From positions 1 through 7,850 of the forward strand of contig PCAV01000128.1 in assembly GCA_002730675.1 (NCBI GenBank): DNA of 7,850 nt, given 5' to 3'. This DNA comes from Rhodospirillaceae bacterium. GTDB lineage: Bacteria > Pseudomonadota > Alphaproteobacteria > Thalassobaculales > Thalassobaculaceae. The stretch's first letter is position 1. Every line of letters starts with the position of its first letter. Below the pieces are notes generated by a model. That model did no database searches and was not told the origin of the DNA. It worked only from the letters and a program-made list of their open reading frames with translations. Of this stretch, positions 6,484-7,850 are shown one piece after another. The translations under genes were made by a program, and so were the position numbers.

Positions 6484-7659
6484 TTACTCGTTCGTTTTAC
6501 TGTTAAGAACGGCATCTTTAAAATGCCTACTTGAGACCGAATGGAAGTTAGCACCTTTTCGTAATATAAAAAAGACTGCTAGGTTATTTTTTTCGGCTAT
6601 GACAAGCCCTTTTTTTGCTCCTAATACCATCATAGCCGTTGCCCAAGCATCCGCATTCATTGCATTCTCGGCTAATACCGTGACAGATGCTGTTTGGTGC
6701 GAAATAGGCCGGCCGGTTTTCGGATCAATAATATGAGAATATCGACGATTGTCTTTTTCAAAAAAATTCCTATAGTCTCCAGAAGTCGCAACGGCCTTAT
6801 TAGAGATGCGTAAAATGACATCGACTTCTCCAAACCTCTGGTCTGGTTTTTCTATGCCGATAATCCACGGACTTTCGGGCCCTTTTTCACCAGAAGCATA
6901 GAGATCACCACCTATTTCAACAAGAAAGTCACTAATACCTCTCGCTTTAAGTGAAGTGGAGATTTGATCTATAGCAAACCCTTTGGCGATACCAGAGAGG
7001 TCAACTGATGCTTCGTCAATTTTTTTCCTAAGAGTAAGGCGCTTTTGATCCAGAACTAAAAGACGTTTTTGTCCTACGGATTTAAGAGCAGTTTCTATCT
7101 CTTGTTCAGAAGGTACCCTCTTTACGTTTTTTCTCCCAAAGCCCCAAATGTCTGTCAACGGCATTAGTGTTATATCGAAGGCCCCTTCACTTTGATCGTG
7201 AATTTTATTGGCTCCGCTTAAGATTTTAGCTAACGTAACAGTTATTGAGATGGGATCTGTTTTTCTCAAGTAATTGAATTTAGATATTGACGAGGATTTA
7301 TCCCAATTTGACATTTCCAAATTGACATTATCCAGAATGGTTTCGACCTCCTTGTGGATCATTTGTCCGAGCCTCTCGGCATCATGATGTTTTATGGAAA
7401 CATTGTATGTTGTTCCCATCGTCGTGCCCCGTAATGTCACAAGTTGTTTTTGATCTGATTCTGAACCGCACCCGTGCAAATTTAAGGTCAGGAACAAGAG
7501 TAGTACCGGAGGCAAGGCTGAGGACAGTTTGGCGTGTAAAGAGAAAAAGTTAAAATTTACCGACTTCAGCGACGAAATGTAGCGTTTACAGAGGTACTTT
7601 TGAAGCATATACAAAAACCAATATTTTGAATGAAAAATCAGTGGAAAATCAGTTGCCAT
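6484..7659 (-). CDS. apbE: FAD:protein FMN transferase ApbE, lipoprotein
   Basis: ApbE transfers FMN from FAD to a threonine of target proteins on the outer face of the membrane; NqrB and NqrC are its classic targets. Family motifs are present (numbering from ATG 7659): GTTMGTTYNVSI (78-89), SVDLSGIAKGFAID (218-231), IGGDLYASG (249-257), TSGDYRNFF (292-300), SHIIDPKTGRPIS (308-320), and the Mg-binding NADAWATAMMVLG (335-347; Asp337, Thr341). A lipobox LHGC puts the acylated Cys at residue 64, after hydrophobic PPVLLLFLTLNL. A 63-residue pre-sequence is too long for a signal peptide, so the true start is probably downstream: ATG 7608 (Met18), or a non-ATG codon. Neither ATG has a Shine-Dalgarno. 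It is followed by nqrM and diverges from nqrA. The function is firm; the start is uncertain. Confidence 0.93.
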   Translation of the reverse strand: MATDFPLIFHSKYWFLYMLQKYLCKRYISSLKSVNFNFFSLHAKLSSALPPVLLLFLTLNLHGCGSESDQKQLVTLRGTTMGTTYNVSIKHHDAERLGQMIHKEVETILDNVNLEMSNWDKSSSISKFNYLRKTDPISITVTLAKILSGANKIHDQSEGAFDITLMPLTDIWGFGRKNVKRVPSEQEIETALKSVGQKRLLVLDQKRLTLRKKIDEASVDLSGIAKGFAIDQISTSLKARGISDFLVEIGGDLYASGEKGPESPWIIGIEKPDQRFGEVDVILRISNKAVATSGDYRNFFEKDNRRYSHIIDPKTGRPISHQTASVTVLAENAMNADAWATAMMVLGAKKGLVIAEKNNLAVFFILRKGANFHSVSSRHFKDAVLNSKTNE

Positions 7660-7677
7660 GTCGGTAAAAAATTATAT

Positions 7678-7706
7678 GTTATATCATAAAGAGTGTAGTT
7701 TGTAAG
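7678..7706 (-). promoter_or_regulatory. Candidate promoter for apbE-nqrM
   Basis: On the minus strand, CTTACA (7706-7701; four of six to TTGACA) and TATAAC (7683-7678; five of six to TATAAT) are 17 nt apart. Transcription would start near 7671, leaving about 12 nt before ATG 7659, or about 60 nt before ATG 7608. The second spacing is more comfortable and agrees with the lipoprotein argument for a later start. Confidence 0.35.
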
Positions 7707-7722
7707 AACCAATAGGTAGTTA

Positions 7723-7762
7723 GCTGTACAGCGCCATATGAAAAAGGCTGCTGCCAGCTGTA
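7723..7762. repeat. Palindrome and repeated AGCTGTA in the apbE-nqrA divergent gap
   Basis: GCTGTACAGC (7723-7732) is a perfect 10-bp palindrome. AGCTGTA occurs at 7722-7728 and again at 7756-7762, the second within CCAGCTGTAGAG. They lie between the candidate apbE promoter and the nqrA ribosome binding site, where an operator controlling nqrA would be expected. No regulator is identified. Confidence 0.3.
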
Positions 7763-7783
7763 GAGAACGGGGGATTGACTTAA

Positions 7784-7850
7784 ATGGCTGACTTTAGGCT
7801 TAAAAAAGGGCTAGATGTGCCCGTAGCCGGGGCCCCTGAACAATATATCA
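7784..7850 (+). CDS. nqrA: Na+-NQR subunit A, N-terminal fragment (gene cut by the window end)
   Basis: NqrA is the peripheral cytosolic subunit of the six-subunit Na+-translocating NADH:quinone oxidoreductase and is normally the first gene of nqrABCDEF. Only 22 codons are visible: MADFRLKKGLDVPVAGAPEQ then Tyr-Ile. The KKGLDxPxAGxPEQ pattern is the conserved NqrA N-terminus (Vibrio has IKKGLDLPIAG). A strong ribosome binding site, GGGGGA at 7769-7774, lies 9 nt before ATG 7784. The adjacent divergent apbE and nqrM, both NQR maturation genes, independently support the call. RnfC, the nearest alternative family, does not begin this way. The rest of the operon is expected just beyond the window. 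Confidence 0.85.
   Translation, partial: MADFRLKKGLDVPVAGAPEQYI

Overview
The window looks like a piece of an alphaproteobacterial chromosome of moderate-to-low GC. The evidence is the tig-clpP-clpX-lon-hupB order, the ClpX N-terminus (MTKATGGG..., [18 protein letters not shown]), the trigger-factor C-terminal domain (YRQIAERRVRLALVLQEVG) with its lysine/alanine-rich tail, and the tRNA-Val(UAC) and tRNA-Asp(GUC) pair after hupB. A marine lineage that uses Na+-NQR is my guess; the genus cannot be named from this sequence.

Left part (1-5173, all +): a protein quality-control block. It holds the 3' end of tig (ribosome-bound chaperone), clpP and clpX (peptidase and unfoldase of ClpXP), and full-length lon. 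All catalytic and nucleotide-binding motifs I checked are intact. The genes are separated by 73-128 nt gaps, so they may have individual promoters.

Middle (5174-6004, +): a 199-nt gap with a long T-tract and a promoter-like element, then hupB (HU protein, most likely 90 residues from a GTG start). tRNA-Val follows after only 7 nt, then tRNA-Asp. A small unrecognised two-helix membrane protein comes next (6005-6196).

Right part (6197-7850): an Na+-NQR locus. On the minus strand lie apbE (flavin transferase that attaches FMN to NQR subunits) and, downstream of it, nqrM (DUF539, NQR assembly/iron-site factor). Diverging from apbE on the plus strand is the start of nqrA, cut by the window end. 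In many other alphaproteobacteria the position after clpP-clpX-lon-hupB is taken by the complex I operon (nuoA-N). Here that neighbourhood carries the Na+-pumping, non-homologous NADH:quinone oxidoreductase instead, with its maturation genes split off into a divergent unit. That is the most notable feature of the window. I see no CRISPR array, transposase, phage gene or other evidently new system.
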